DNA from: Peptoanaerobacter stomatis | Lineage (GTDB): Bacteria > Bacillota > Clostridia > Peptostreptococcales > Filifactoraceae | DNA: 64,000 bases | Assembly (NCBI RefSeq): GCF_000238095.2 | Contig: NZ_JH815225.1 | Coordinates: forward strand, 336,724 to 400,723 | Direction of reading: 5' to 3' | Part shown: one piece after another, positions 35,686-45,815 of the stretch | How the letters are laid out: every line of letters starts with the position of its first letter | Numbering within the stretch: position 1 is the first letter of the stretch | Translations under genes and position numbers: made by a program | The notes under the pieces: model-generated | The model's database searches: none | Seen by the model: only the letters and a program-made list of their open reading frames with translations | Told to the model about the DNA's origin: nothing

Positions 35686-36705
35686 CTAAATTATTTTATA
35701 TCCGGATGCCTTTTTCATTCTATCCATTATTGAAAACTCCAACTCAGTATCAGACATATTTATAAAATATGCTTTGTCAAAATTTTCTTTGTCAAGTTGT
35801 CTTAACACCTTAAATATATTCTTTGCCGCTGTAATGTCATCTTTTCCAAGCGAGATAAAATTGTTAAATAAACTTTGATATTCTTCTTTGCCTATTACAA
35901 CGCTTTTTTTATTAGATAAATTATCTTTTTTTATAAGATCATATATTTTTTCTATTTTATTATCTCCATCTACTATATAGACTTCACAATTAGGACTATA
36001 ATGTTTATATTTCATACCAGGTGATTTTGGCTTAGCTGTATTGTCTTTAAGATTTGTATCAATATGCACATCTTCATTTATAACTCGTTCTATGTCTGAC
36101 TTTGTTACAAATCCCGGTCTTAATATGACTATATTATCACCTGTTGTGTCTATAACAGTAGATTCTATACCAATTGAAGAATTATTGTCAAGTATTATCA
36201 TGTCAACCTTTCCTTCAAATTCTTCTTTTATAAATTCTTCGGATGTTATTGATGGACGTCCTGATATATTGGCTGAAGGAGCCGCTATAGGAACGCCACT
36301 TTCTTTTATAATTTTATTTGCAATAATATTTGAAGGCATTCTAACAGCCACAGTATCTAATCCGCCTGTAGTTCTATATGGCACATTTGACGATTTATTT
36401 AAAATTAATGTCAATGGACCTGGCCAAAATGCAGATATTATTTTTTCTATCCTGTTATCAATATTTACACCTAAAGTGTATATATCTTTTTCATCCGCTA
36501 TATGAACTATAAGAGGATTATCTGAAGGTCTGCCTTTGGCGTTATATATCCTACTTGCAGACTTTTCATTTAAAGCATTTGCTCCTATTCCGTACACAGT
36601 TTCTGTAGGAAATATAACAAGCCCTCCTGCTCTTATTATTTCGGCAGCTCTTTTTACAGTTATGTCAGCATTATATTTGTCTATTTTTATTATTTGTGTA
36701 AACAT
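35686..36705 (-). CDS. sua5: Threonylcarbamoyl-AMP synthase (Sua5/YwlC)
   Basis: A 339-residue two-domain Sua5-type enzyme: a YrdC fold (about 1-205, 'PTETVYGIGANAL', 'KGRPSDNPLIVHI', 'SANISGRPS') plus the C-terminal Sua5 domain from about 240. It makes threonylcarbamoyl-AMP from Thr, bicarbonate and ATP for the t6A37 modification of ANN-decoding tRNAs. It starts 10 bp after the prfA stop; the prmC gene usually present between prfA and sua5 is missing here. Confidence 0.95.
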   Translation of the reverse strand: MFTQIIKIDKYNADITVKRAAEIIRAGGLVIFPTETVYGIGANALNEKSASRIYNAKGRPSDNPLIVHIADEKDIYTLGVNIDNRIEKIISAFWPGPLTLILNKSSNVPYRTTGGLDTVAVRMPSNIIANKIIKESGVPIAAPSANISGRPSITSEEFIKEEFEGKVDMIILDNNSSIGIESTVIDTTGDNIVILRPGFVTKSDIERVINEDVHIDTNLKDNTAKPKSPGMKYKHYSPNCEVYIVDGDNKIEKIYDLIKKDNLSNKKSVVIGKEEYQSLFNNFISLGKDDITAAKNIFKVLRQLDKENFDKAYFINMSDTELEFSIMDRMKKASGYKII

Positions 36706-36715
36706 TTTTTTCTCT

Positions 36716-37789
36716 TTATATATTTTCCAATGAATTCAAATTTTCTGCTTGAGCAGTTGTGATTAATGCATCTATAACTTCGTCTAAATCTCCATTTAAA
36801 AATGCTTCCAATTTATACAAATTCAGACCGATTCTATGGTCGGATACCCTACCTTGAGGATAATTATATGTTCTTATTCTTTCTGCCCTATCTCCTGTAC
36901 CTACTTGAGATTTTCTTTGACTTGCCATTTCTTTTTGGGCTTTTTCCAATTCCATGTCATATAATTTGGCTTTTAATATTTTGAATGCTTTTTCTTTATT
37001 CTTCAGCTGTGATTTTTCATCCTGCATAGATATTACTATTCCTGTCGGTATGTGTGTAAGTCTTACAGCGGAGTCTGTTGTATTTACAGACTGACCTCCA
37101 TTACCTGATGAACGGAATACATCTACTCTTACATCATTTAAATCTAAATTTACTTCAACATCTTCTGCCTCGGGAAGCACTGCGACAGTTACTGTAGATG
37201 TGTGTATTCTTCCTTGAGATTCCGTTTCTGGTACTCTTTGCACTCTATGAACTCCTGATTCAAATTTAAGTCTTGAATACGCACCTTTTCCGCTAATCAT
37301 AAATATTACTTCTTTATATCCGCCTATTCCTGTCTCATTTGATGACATAAGCTCAACTTTCCATCTTCTGTTTGAAGCATACATAGAATACATTCTAAAC
37401 AATACGCCTGCAAAAAGTGCTGCTTCTTCTCCACCGGCACCGCCTCTTATTTCAACTATTACGTTTTTATCATCATTAGGATCTTTTGGAAGTAACAAAA
37501 TCTTTAATTCTTCTATTACTTTTTCCAAATTTTCTTCCAAATCTGATAATTCTTCTTTTGCCAAATCTCTCAAATCTTCATCTGTTTCATTAGCGATTAT
37601 ATCTTTAGCACCTTTTATATCTTCTGTTGCTTTCACATATTCATTATATTTTGAAACAACCGGAGATAACTCTGCGTGCTCTTTCATCAGTTTTTGCCAT
37701 TGTTCTTGATTATTAATGATTTCAGGGTCTGCTATTTTTATTTCCAAATCCGCATATTTATCTTTTAATGAGCTCAAATTTTCAAACAT
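36716..37789 (-). CDS. prfA: Peptide chain release factor 1
   Basis: A 357-residue class I release factor reading UAA and UAG. The catalytic GGQ lies in '[12 protein letters not shown]' (about residue 230). The codon-reading segment is '[14 protein letters not shown]', a PxT form (PET) of the RF1 type rather than the SPF of RF2. It is the first gene of a prfA-sua5-rpiB-(upp) unit. Confidence 0.97.
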   Translation of the reverse strand: MFENLSSLKDKYADLEIKIADPEIINNQEQWQKLMKEHAELSPVVSKYNEYVKATEDIKGAKDIIANETDEDLRDLAKEELSDLEENLEKVIEELKILLLPKDPNDDKNVIVEIRGGAGGEEAALFAGVLFRMYSMYASNRRWKVELMSSNETGIGGYKEVIFMISGKGAYSRLKFESGVHRVQRVPETESQGRIHTSTVTVAVLPEAEDVEVNLDLNDVRVDVFRSSGNGGQSVNTTDSAVRLTHIPTGIVISMQDEKSQLKNKEKAFKILKAKLYDMELEKAQKEMASQRKSQVGTGDRAERIRTYNYPQGRVSDHRIGLNLYKLEAFLNGDLDEVIDALITTAQAENLNSLENI

Positions 37790-37908
37790 TACAATCTCCC
37801 TTTTCTATTATTTCAAATAATTATTGTATCAGAGTTTTACTATTATTACAAGATTTAATTTCATCATATGATTTGTTTGTATGTAAAAAAGTCAAACATT
37901 TTTGCCAT

Positions 37909-37959
37909 AAAAAAACTCCATAAGTAGTTTTGGTTATTTATCTTATCTACTTATGGAGT
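37909..37959 (-). terminator. Rho-independent terminator after GNAT gene
   Basis: ACTCCATAAGTAG (37915-37927) pairs perfectly with CTACTTATGGAGT (37947-37959); on the - strand a six-residue T run follows. It isolates prfA from the upstream gene. Confidence 0.9.
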
Positions 37960-37992
37960 ATCATATCATTGCGACTTACTGTTTTTTAATCT

Positions 37993-38430
37993 CTATTCAA
38001 GCCACTGTATAAATGCAGTTTTATCTTCACTGTTATATCCGGCATTTTTATAAAAATCTAATGTGCTTTCATTTTTTGTACCTGTTAAAAGCATCATCTT
38101 ATAGCAGTTATTGTTTATCGCTATTTCTTTAGCATAATTAAGACATTCTGTTGCATACCCTTTTCCACGATACTCTTCATTAGTAACTACATTTTCAATA
38201 AATGCATATGAACGCATATTTCTCGTAAGATTTGGAATGATAACACAAACGCAAGATGAAAGTATCTTACCATTTATCTCGTTGACAATAATATGATGAT
38301 TCACATCTTCAATGATTTTATTCCATGTAATCTCCAAATGCCTTGTATCTTCAGGAACATCTTTTTCGTGTAGAAATAGATATAAGCTCAATAATTCATA
38401 TAAATCTTCTTTAATCGCTTCTCTTACCAT
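37993..38430 (-). CDS. GNAT-family N-acetyltransferase
   Basis: A 145-residue acetyl-CoA-dependent transferase of the GNAT fold. The acetyl-CoA pyrophosphate loop is 'NEEYRGKGYATECL' (Q/RxxGxG/A type), followed by 'NNCYKMMLLTGTKNESTLDFYKNAGY', typical for the last strand and helix. The substrate is unknown. ATG 38430 is chosen because GGAT lies 9 bp upstream; ATG 38436 or GTG 38439 would add two or three residues. A single gene with its own terminator. Confidence 0.85.
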   Translation of the reverse strand: MVREAIKEDLYELLSLYLFLHEKDVPEDTRHLEITWNKIIEDVNHHIIVNEINGKILSSCVCVIIPNLTRNMRSYAFIENVVTNEEYRGKGYATECLNYAKEIAINNNCYKMMLLTGTKNESTLDFYKNAGYNSEDKTAFIQWLE

Positions 38431-38487
38431 AATCATCACATCCGCAACTTTAAATTAATTGAATAAGTCTATTATAATATTTTTTGA

Positions 38488-40407
38488 CTAAAATATATTT
38501 TTTTTGTATTTTTTGTAAATTTCTGCTAATTCATTAACTTTTTTTGACATCTCGATTTGCAGTTTAGATGCTTTTTTATAATCTTTTTCGTCAATTGCAT
38601 TGTCTATTTGTGTAAATAATGATTTTTTTTCTACTGTATCTTTCATAAGCTCCCATCTTATGCTTTCTACTTTTGTCCAGTTTACTATATCAAGATCTGA
38701 TATATCTTCTGTGTCATAATGTAATTTTACGGATTCTCTTACTCTATCTCTACTGTTTTCAACTATTCTGCCTTTCAGCTCTTTTGCCCAAAACTCTAAA
38801 GTTGATATTTTATATGAGTTTATTATTTCGTCTGTAAATACACCGTCTTTTTTGAGTATTTCCAGTTTTTCTTTATATATGTCCAAAGCTTGTATATTTT
38901 CATATACTGTTGCAGGCGGTATGGAAAATATTGCATTTCTTTCTTCCTGTGTATATGCTTCAAATACATTTTCTTCCGAGCGATAAAGTCTTTCTTTTTC
39001 TAAATACACACTGTCTTCTCCGGCTTTTTTTGACATTTCATTTTGTATGAATGCCACATCATATTTAGGGATATAAAAGTTTATTGCGTCAAGCATACAT
39101 TGATAAACTGCCGATAAAACTAAATATAGATTAGAATTTGGATTAGTTGCTCTAAGCTCAAATCTTGTTTGTTTAGGATTGTTACTATCTTTTATAAGAC
39201 CTATTAATATTGAGCGGTTTCTTGAAGGTATTTGTGGAGATTTTCCAAGTGATGTAACTATACACACAGGTGCTTCAAATCCAGGTCTTAATCTATTAAA
39301 CGCATCTGTTGTTGCCGTAACAAAAGGATTTATAACTTCATAATTTCTAAGTATGCCTGCAAGAGATGAAAATCCTATACTACTCATATAATATTTGTCT
39401 TTTTCAACATGATTGAATATATTTATTGCTTTACCGTCATCTAATTTTGCTATAAGTCCTATATGTGTATGCTCTCCACTTCCTGCAACTTTATCCATAG
39501 GTTTTGCATCAAATGTTACTTCCAAGCCGAAGCTGTTGAATATATCTGATACCAAATTTTTTATTATATATAAATTGTCAGCAGTTTGTATAGGATCGGA
39601 ATACTTCCAATCTATTTCCAATTGTTCCATTATATGACTGTGATCTCCGTTTTCAGTCAATTTTGAATGAACTCCCCCAACTTCTTTATGTCCCATTTCA
39701 GGTTCAAAACCGTATTTATCCATAAGCAATAGACAATATTCCATTGCTGTCCTTACATTTCCTTCTGTTCTTTTCCAATACTGCTCTTTTAAAACTTGTG
39801 AAGTTGACAGTTCTTCTACATCTCTTATTTCTTCCGGTGTTTTTACCCAAAATTCCAATTCTGTTGCTGCTGATATTTCAATGGATTTTATTTTTTTATC
39901 TTTTATTCCTAATTCTTCTTTTATGCTTTCATTTTCTTCTACTATTTTTTTTACGTTATTTTGCAAATTTTTAACAGCTCTTTTTAAAATGCCTCTTGAG
40001 CATACTATCTTATCATTGTGTATCAAAAATGACGGTATTCTTAGTGTTCCTACAGGAAGTTTTGTATTTTCATCTACAAACGAGAAATTATAATCTACAT
40101 GCCAATCACAATCCATATCAGGCACAATAATTACTTTTGCATCATTTAATGATGCGATTTGCCTTAGTTCAACACTTGAACCATCTGTTTGAACCCCTTG
40201 TTTTAAAAAATCTTCTAAATCGTCTATTATTATACTTATAGGTATTCTCGCATCTGTATAGTTTCCTCTAAGGTCATAACCTGCAAGCGATACAAATTTT
40301 ATTTCTTTATGTTCTTCAAAGATTTTTTTCAAGTCTTCTATTGAATGGTAATCTTTTTTTAATGTGAATAAAAGATTATTTTCTTTTAGTAGATTAATGG
40401 CATTCAT
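38488..40407 (-). CDS. Glutamine synthetase, large divergent form
   Basis: A 639-residue protein with glutamine synthetase signatures: 'DGSSVELRQIA' early, metal/glutamate-site 'GHKEVGGVHSKL' and 'AGSGEHTHIGL', and 'TRFELRATNPNSNLYLVLSA' in the catalytic domain, followed by about 160 extra C-terminal helical residues. It is larger than the GlnA dodecamer subunit (about 440-470) and smaller than GlnN (about 700). It should condense glutamate and ammonia with ATP, but the divergence leaves room for another gamma-glutamyl ligase activity. The start is ATG 40407 because GGAGGG precedes it; the upstream in-frame TTG (40440) has no ribosome site. Confidence 0.8.
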   Translation of the reverse strand: MNAINLLKENNLLFTLKKDYHSIEDLKKIFEEHKEIKFVSLAGYDLRGNYTDARIPISIIIDDLEDFLKQGVQTDGSSVELRQIASLNDAKVIIVPDMDCDWHVDYNFSFVDENTKLPVGTLRIPSFLIHNDKIVCSRGILKRAVKNLQNNVKKIVEENESIKEELGIKDKKIKSIEISAATELEFWVKTPEEIRDVEELSTSQVLKEQYWKRTEGNVRTAMEYCLLLMDKYGFEPEMGHKEVGGVHSKLTENGDHSHIMEQLEIDWKYSDPIQTADNLYIIKNLVSDIFNSFGLEVTFDAKPMDKVAGSGEHTHIGLIAKLDDGKAINIFNHVEKDKYYMSSIGFSSLAGILRNYEVINPFVTATTDAFNRLRPGFEAPVCIVTSLGKSPQIPSRNRSILIGLIKDSNNPKQTRFELRATNPNSNLYLVLSAVYQCMLDAINFYIPKYDVAFIQNEMSKKAGEDSVYLEKERLYRSEENVFEAYTQEERNAIFSIPPATVYENIQALDIYKEKLEILKKDGVFTDEIINSYKISTLEFWAKELKGRIVENSRDRVRESVKLHYDTEDISDLDIVNWTKVESIRWELMKDTVEKKSLFTQIDNAIDEKDYKKASKLQIEMSKKVNELAEIYKKYKKNIF

Positions 40408-40570
40408 ACAAAGCCCTCCAAAATTGATATATATTTTCAAATTTAAAATATGTTAAAAATTATATCACAAAAAATATATAATTTTAAGTTTTTTATTTAA
40501 AGAAAAGCATATTTTTTTATTTTTTTGCAATTTAAAATATTTTTCTTTCAAAAAAAGTTTTTTATTTATA

Positions 40571-41854
40571 CTATTTAATACATTTTACAGCATTATATGC
40601 CATTATTGCACCGATTTTTGAGTGTTCATAAGTAAGTCCTCCTTGAAAATATACCGTATATGGATATCTTATAGGTGAGTCTGCACTTAATTCTATTGAC
40701 GAGCCTTGAACAAATGCTCCTGCAGCCATTATAACTTCACAATCATATCCGGGCATATCCCATGGCTCAGGTGTCACATATGAATCTACGGGTGCGGATT
40801 TTTGTATAGCTTTGCAAAACTCTATGACTTCCTGTTTTGTATCAAAGGTTATGGCTTGTATTATGTCACTTCGTTTATCATTGCTTTTAGGAAATACTTT
40901 ATAATTATCTTTTTCGAATAATTTTGCTGTGAAAACTGCTCCTTTTAAAGCTCCGTTTACCACATTAGGTGCCATAAACAAACCTTGCAATGTGATTCTG
41001 TTGGTATTGAATGTCAAGCCACATTCTTTGCCTATGCTGTTTGATGTCAATTTTTTTGCACACCTATCTACCAATTTTTCTTTTCCAACTATATATCCAC
41101 CTGTTATTGCCAAGCCACCACCGGGATTTTTTATAAGTGAGCCTGCCATTATATCTACACCGACATCAGTAGGTTCCAAATAGTCCAAAAACTCACCATA
41201 GCAGTTATCAACCATTATGTTTACATCACTTCTTATACCCTTTACTACCTGAACTATCTCTTTTATATCTTGTATCATTATTGACTTTCTTGTTGAATAA
41301 CCTTTTGACCTTTGTATATATACAAGTTTTATTGATTTATCTTTTGCAAGCTCAGTTTTTATTTTTTCTACGTCAAAATCTCCATCATTTATTAAATCAA
41401 TCTGTTTATACTGTATATTATATTCTTTTAATGACATCTCCTGCTCTTTTATACCGATTACTCCGTCAAGTGTGTCATAAGGCTTGCCTGATATAGAAAG
41501 CATTGTATCTTTTGGCATAAGTAAGGCATTAAGACATATTGACAAAGCGTGCGTTCCATTTGCAATAGAGGGTCTTACAAGAGCATCTTCAGTGTTGAAG
41601 ACATTACTGTATATCTCTTCAACTTTTTCTCTACCGATGTCGTTATATCCGTATCCGGTTGATGAGTTAAAATGTGTATCGCTTAATTTTGCCATTTGCA
41701 TAGCTTTTAAAACTTTTAATTGATTAAATTGTTTTATTTTGTCAAGTTCTTCAAATTCTTGTTTAATTTGTTCTTCTATTTTATTTGAATATTCAAAATC
41801 TTCTTCACTTATCTTGAAGAAATCATACATTTGCAAAATATTTTTTTCGTACAT
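40571..41854 (-). CDS. Methionine gamma-lyase-like PLP enzyme (aluminium resistance family)
   Basis: A 427-residue fold-type I PLP protein of the Firmicute 'aluminium resistance'/YnbB family, related to Cys/Met metabolism lyases. 'GYGYNDIGREKVEEIYS' and 'ANGTHALSICLNALL' bind the cofactor phosphate, 'VDNCYGEF' holds the pyridine-N Asp, and 'AGSLIKNPGGGLA' the Schiff-base lysine. The true reaction is unclear; carbon-sulfur lyase activity is a family inference. Monocistronic, bounded by inverted repeats. Confidence 0.85.
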   Translation of the reverse strand: MYEKNILQMYDFFKISEEDFEYSNKIEEQIKQEFEELDKIKQFNQLKVLKAMQMAKLSDTHFNSSTGYGYNDIGREKVEEIYSNVFNTEDALVRPSIANGTHALSICLNALLMPKDTMLSISGKPYDTLDGVIGIKEQEMSLKEYNIQYKQIDLINDGDFDVEKIKTELAKDKSIKLVYIQRSKGYSTRKSIMIQDIKEIVQVVKGIRSDVNIMVDNCYGEFLDYLEPTDVGVDIMAGSLIKNPGGGLAITGGYIVGKEKLVDRCAKKLTSNSIGKECGLTFNTNRITLQGLFMAPNVVNGALKGAVFTAKLFEKDNYKVFPKSNDKRSDIIQAITFDTKQEVIEFCKAIQKSAPVDSYVTPEPWDMPGYDCEVIMAAGAFVQGSSIELSADSPIRYPYTVYFQGGLTYEHSKIGAIMAYNAVKCIK

Positions 41855-41880
41855 AATACTCCATTCATTAACTAATTTTT

Positions 41881-41976
41881 ATACTAAAACTTATTTCAAT
41901 AACAATGTAACATAAAAATATAAAAAATGTTCCCTAATTAAATATTTTCATTTTTATTTTAAATGATTTTTAGTAT
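41881..41976. repeat. Inverted-repeat element bounded by ATACTAAAA/TTTTTAGTAT
   Basis: A 96-bp intergenic segment whose ends, ATACTAAAACTTATTT and AAATGATTTTTAGTAT, are complementary at most positions. Similar ends are seen at 56678-56751 and 20746-20850. Confidence 0.5.
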
Positions 41977-41994
41977 AAAAGCTATATAAAAATC

Positions 41995-42037
41995 AAAAAG
42001 GTCTTTCACTATAAAAATAATGAAAGACAACTTTTTA
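41995..42037 (-). terminator. Terminator after pyruvate kinase
   Basis: AAAAAG-TCTTTCA (41995-42007) pairs with TGAAAGA and CTTTTT (42021-42035) with a small bulge; T-rich on the - strand. It lies about 100 bp past the pyk stop. Confidence 0.7.
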
Positions 42038-42135
42038 TAACAAATATTTTTTAACTTAATTATATTTATAAATTCCGCTTATTAATTTCAATATTATCAT
42101 TAAAATAATATGCGATATAATTTAATTTTATTTAA

Positions 42136-43893
42136 TTATAGAGTTTTTACAGTTCCTTTGTATACTATTCCTGTAGCGGCATCTACTGTTATAGTTTCTC
42201 CATCTGTTATTTCTTGAGTCGCTTTGTCAGCAGATACTATTACTGGTATACCAAGATTTAATCCTACTATAGCAGCATGAGATGTAAGACCGCCAAACTC
42301 TGTTACTATTGCACTTGCTTTTTTGATTTGAGGCATCATATCCACATCTGTAGATGAAGTTATGATTATATCATTTTCATTTATTTCTTGTGATGAGTTA
42401 GTTATAACTCTTGCTGTTCCTGATACATTTGAACTTCCTACACCAATACCTTTTACTAAGTTTTGTGCAGCTATATGAACTCTAAGCAGATTTGTAGTTC
42501 CTGATTTTCCTACAGGCACTCCTGCTGTTATTACAACAAGATCTCCTGCATCTATTGCATTTTTTTCCAATGATAATTGAATTGATGAATCAATTACATC
42601 TTCAGCTGAACCTGATTCTGTATTTAATATAGCAAACACTCCCCAATAAAGTGACATCTGTCTATATGTTTTTTCGTCATTTGTAGATGCTATTATTGGT
42701 GCAAAAGGTCTGTAACTTGACACCATTCTTGCAGTATATCCTCCTGATGTTGCTGTTATAATTGCTTTTGCTTTTAAATCCATAGCAGTTGTACAAGTGG
42801 CATGGCTTATTGCGTTTGTTATAGTAGGCTGCATAAATGCTTTTTTCTGTCTTAATATAAGTTCATAGTCAAAGCTTTCTTCAGTAGCTCTTGCTATTTT
42901 TGCCATAGTTTTTACTGCTTCAACAGGATATTTTCCTGCTGCTGTTTCTCCTGAAAGCATTATTGCGTCAGTTCCGTCAAATATGGCATTGGCAACATCT
43001 GTTACTTCCGCTCTTGTAGGTCTTGGATTTCTCATCATTGAATCCAGCATTTGAGTGGCTGTAATTACATATTTTGAAAGAGAATTACATTTTTTTATTA
43101 TCTCTTTTTGTACCATAGGTATTTCTTCTGTAGGTATTTCTACGCCGAGATCCCCTCTTGCTACCATTATACCGTCAGATACTTCAAGAATTTCATCTAT
43201 GTTATCTACACCTTCTTGACTTTCGATTTTTGAAATTATTTTTATACTTTGTCCGCCGTTATTTTCAAGCACTTCTCTTATGGCAAGAACATCTGAGGCT
43301 TTTCTTACAAATGATGCTGCTATATAATCTATATCATTTTTTATACCGAATATTATATCTTCTTTGTCTTTTTGTGTTATAGCAGGAAGATTTATTTTTA
43401 CATTAGGAACATTTACACCTTTTTTATTCTTTACTATTCCTGTATTTTTTACTTCGCACAATATATCTTTTTTGTCTTTTGATAATACAACGAGTTCTAT
43501 AAGTCCGTCATCTATAAGTATTCTGTCATTTACATTTACATCATCAACAAGTTCTTTGTAAGAAACTGTACATTTTGTTTCATCTCCTACAACGTCATCC
43601 ATTGTAATAGTAAATTTTTGTCCTGCATTAAGAGTCACTTCATCTTTATTGAAGTTTCCCGTTCTTATTTCAGGACCTTTTGTGTCAAGTAATATGGCAA
43701 TAGGTCTTTTAACTTCGTTTCTCACTTTTTTTATTGTATCAATTCTTGCTTGATGCTCATCATATGAACCGTGTGAAAAGTTAAGTCTACAAACATTCAT
43801 TCCTTCATCAATAAGTTGTTTTAATGTTTCAGCACTTTCTGATGCAGGTCCTATAGTACAAACGATTTTAGTTTTTTTATAGTTTTTTAACAT
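42136..43893 (-). CDS. pyk: Pyruvate kinase with C-terminal PEP-utilising domain
   Basis: A 585-residue Firmicute-type pyruvate kinase. The barrel domain starts 'KTKIVCTIGPASES', with the active-site 'IISKIESQEGVDNIDEI' lysine and 'MVARGDLGVEIP'. The additional C-terminal module (about 500-585) resembles the PEP-utilising mobile domain, with its phospho-His in 'GGLTSHAAIVG'; this extension is normal in Bacillus and Clostridia. It makes ATP from PEP in glycolysis. Located 167 bp downstream of pfkA, as usual in Firmicutes; probably co-transcribed. Confidence 0.97.
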   Translation of the reverse strand: MLKNYKKTKIVCTIGPASESAETLKQLIDEGMNVCRLNFSHGSYDEHQARIDTIKKVRNEVKRPIAILLDTKGPEIRTGNFNKDEVTLNAGQKFTITMDDVVGDETKCTVSYKELVDDVNVNDRILIDDGLIELVVLSKDKKDILCEVKNTGIVKNKKGVNVPNVKINLPAITQKDKEDIIFGIKNDIDYIAASFVRKASDVLAIREVLENNGGQSIKIISKIESQEGVDNIDEILEVSDGIMVARGDLGVEIPTEEIPMVQKEIIKKCNSLSKYVITATQMLDSMMRNPRPTRAEVTDVANAIFDGTDAIMLSGETAAGKYPVEAVKTMAKIARATEESFDYELILRQKKAFMQPTITNAISHATCTTAMDLKAKAIITATSGGYTARMVSSYRPFAPIIASTNDEKTYRQMSLYWGVFAILNTESGSAEDVIDSSIQLSLEKNAIDAGDLVVITAGVPVGKSGTTNLLRVHIAAQNLVKGIGVGSSNVSGTARVITNSSQEINENDIIITSSTDVDMMPQIKKASAIVTEFGGLTSHAAIVGLNLGIPVIVSADKATQEITDGETITVDAATGIVYKGTVKTL

Positions 43894-44060
43894 TTTTTTG
43901 CCTTTCCAAATAAATTATTTTTAATATATAAAATTTTATATTTACACCCTTAAAAATATATTAATATTTTCTATGCTGATTATAAATTTATTAGCAAAAT
44001 AATAATACACCATTTTTTATTTATAATTTCAATAAATAGTAATTGATTTAATATTTTTAT

Positions 44061-45020
44061 TTATATAGACAGGATTTTAGTAAGTTCATACATTGATTCA
44101 TTAAATTTAGATTTCATATCCAAAGCCTCTGTAATATCCATATCCATAATTTTATTTTCTCTAATGCCCACAACTCTTGATGATTTACCGTCTAACAAGC
44201 ATTGTACAGCATGCGCTGCAAATTGACTTGCAAGAATTCTATCTTTTGCAGTTGGAGAACCGCCTCTTTGTATATGTCCAAGTATTGTAGCTCTCACATC
44301 TAATCCTGTTTTTTCATGTATCTGTGCACATATATCATTAGCTGAACCTACACCTTCAGCAACCATTATAATACTTTGAGTTTTACCTCTGTTTGCAGAT
44401 AATAATATTTTCTTACAAATATTGTCAATATCATGTTTTGTTTCAGGAACGAGAATTTCTTCAGCTCCACCGCCAAGCCCTGTATAAAGCGCTATATCTC
44501 CGCAATTTCTTCCCATAACTTCTATTATACTTACCCTTTCATGAGATGAAGTTGTGTCTCTTAATTTTGACACTGCATCAAGAACTGTATTTAAGGCGGT
44601 GTCAAAACCTATTGTATAATCTGTATATGCAAGGTCATTATCTATAGTACCGGGAACACCTATAACAGGAAATCCGGCATCACATAAGGTCTTAGCACCT
44701 CTAAAAGTACCGTCACCGCCTATTACAACAAGCCCGTCTATTTTAAAAACGTCAAGTATATTAAGTGCTCTTTTTTTACCTTCTTCTTCCATAAACTCCA
44801 AGCATCTTGCAGATCTGAGTATAGTTCCGCCCCTGTGTATTATATCTCCAACAGATGGAATGAGCATTTCTTTCAAATCACCTTCTATAAGTCCTTTATA
44901 CCCTCTTTCTATCCCAAAAATTTGAAGACCTTTGTATATAGAATATCTAACTACTGCTCTTATAGCGGCGTTCATTCCCGGAGCGTCACCACCACTTGTA
45001 AGTACGGCTATTCTTCTCAT
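44061..45020 (-). CDS. pfkA: ATP-dependent 6-phosphofructokinase
   Basis: A 319-residue PfkA, canonical length. '[19 protein letters not shown]' (ATP site), '[10 protein letters not shown]', catalytic '[20 protein letters not shown]' and '[10 protein letters not shown]' are visible; Gly in GGDGT indicates ATP rather than pyrophosphate use. ATG 45020 is chosen since AAGGAG lies 7 bp before it; an in-frame TTG 21 bp upstream lacks a ribosome site. Followed by pyk. Confidence 0.97.
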   Translation of the reverse strand: MRRIAVLTSGGDAPGMNAAIRAVVRYSIYKGLQIFGIERGYKGLIEGDLKEMLIPSVGDIIHRGGTILRSARCLEFMEEEGKKRALNILDVFKIDGLVVIGGDGTFRGAKTLCDAGFPVIGVPGTIDNDLAYTDYTIGFDTALNTVLDAVSKLRDTTSSHERVSIIEVMGRNCGDIALYTGLGGGAEEILVPETKHDIDNICKKILLSANRGKTQSIIMVAEGVGSANDICAQIHEKTGLDVRATILGHIQRGGSPTAKDRILASQFAAHAVQCLLDGKSSRVVGIRENKIMDMDITEALDMKSKFNESMYELTKILSI

Positions 45021-45273
45021 AATATTTCTCCTTAAACACAATAAAATAAAATACTTATATATTATACACTAATTTTCTTAATTTCAAAATTATTTTTTCT
45101 AATTTATTATATATTTTTGTTAAAATTTTATTTTTCTATAAAAAATATACAATAAATTTTTACTCAACTCATTAAAGAATTTTCTACTGAATTATAAGGC
45201 ATTTCACTCAAAATATTTATAGACATATTTAATTTTACTATCTATAAATTTATCAGTTAAATAAAAAATTTAA

Positions 45274-45302
45274 TTGACTTTTTTCTATTTAGCTGTTTTA
45301 AT
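45274..45302 (+). promoter_or_regulatory. Promoter of the DUF1292 gene
   Basis: TTGACT (45274-45279), 17-bp spacer, TTTAAT (45297-45302), about 84 bp before the start codon. Confidence 0.55.
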
Positions 45303-45343
45303 ATAAATATATAATAATTACTTATTTATATGTAATTAAAAAA

Positions 45344-45365
45344 TGTTTATGTTTTTGCATAAACA
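45344..45365 (+). promoter_or_regulatory. 5' UTR hairpin before the DUF1292 ribosome site
   Basis: TGTTTATG and CATAAACA form a perfect 8-bp stem with loop TTTTTG, ending about 8 bp before AGGAGG. It might stabilise the mRNA or modulate initiation. Confidence 0.45.
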
Positions 45366-45385
45366 AAATAACAGGAGGTATTTTA

Positions 45386-45691
45386 ATGAGCGATAAAGAA
45401 AAAAAAGAAGGATTTGAAGAAAATATAGAATTTTTCGAAGAAGACCAGACTATTGACTTAGTATTAGATGACGGAACTTCTATGACTTGTGATGTCATAG
45501 GTCTTTTTGAAGTTGACGACGTTGAATATATAGCATTAGCTGAGCCCGAATCAGATAATATATTGTTATATATATATGAAGAAATAGGTGATGAAATCAG
45601 CCTTAAAAATATAGAAAATGAAGACGAGTATCAAGCTATATCTGAAGAGTTTATGGAACTTTTCAGCGACTTATTTGAAGATGAAGAATAA
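45386..45691 (+). CDS. DUF1292 acidic small protein (YrzB-like)
   Basis: A 101-residue, strongly acidic cytosolic protein. The DUF1292 core is clear: 'IDLVLDDGTSMTCDVIGLFEVDDVEYIALAEPE' followed by 'NILLYIYEE' and 'EISLKNIENEDEYQAISEEFMELF'. The function of the family is unknown; in Bacillus it is encoded beside yrzL/yrrK. An AGGAGG ribosome site precedes the ATG. It is the only + strand gene in the right 38 kb, transcribed against its neighbours. Confidence 0.88.
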   Translation: MSDKEKKEGFEENIEFFEEDQTIDLVLDDGTSMTCDVIGLFEVDDVEYIALAEPESDNILLYIYEEIGDEISLKNIENEDEYQAISEEFMELFSDLFEDEE

Positions 45692-45742
45692 TTATAATAT
45701 ATTTTAGCATTATATTAAATAATATTTATGTTTAAAAAAATT

Positions 45743-45786
45743 AAAAACCGCTAATTTTCTTTTTTTGAAGATTAGTGGTTTTTTAT
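45743..45786. terminator. Bidirectional terminator between DUF1292 gene and thrS
   Basis: AAAACC-CTAAT (45744-45755) pairs with ATTAG-GGTTTT (45771-45782), flanked by A run left and T run right. It lies between two convergent stop codons. Confidence 0.85.
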
Positions 45787-45815
45787 AATTCAATTTCTAT
45801 ATTATATTTTTATAT

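Larger units (their letters stand above)
45042..45385. other. 344-bp divergent intergenic region
   Basis: Between pfkA (-) and the DUF1292 gene (+). It contains a + strand promoter (45274-45302) and a hairpin just ahead of the DUF1292 ribosome site, and must hold the pfkA promoter. No gene seen. Confidence 0.6.
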
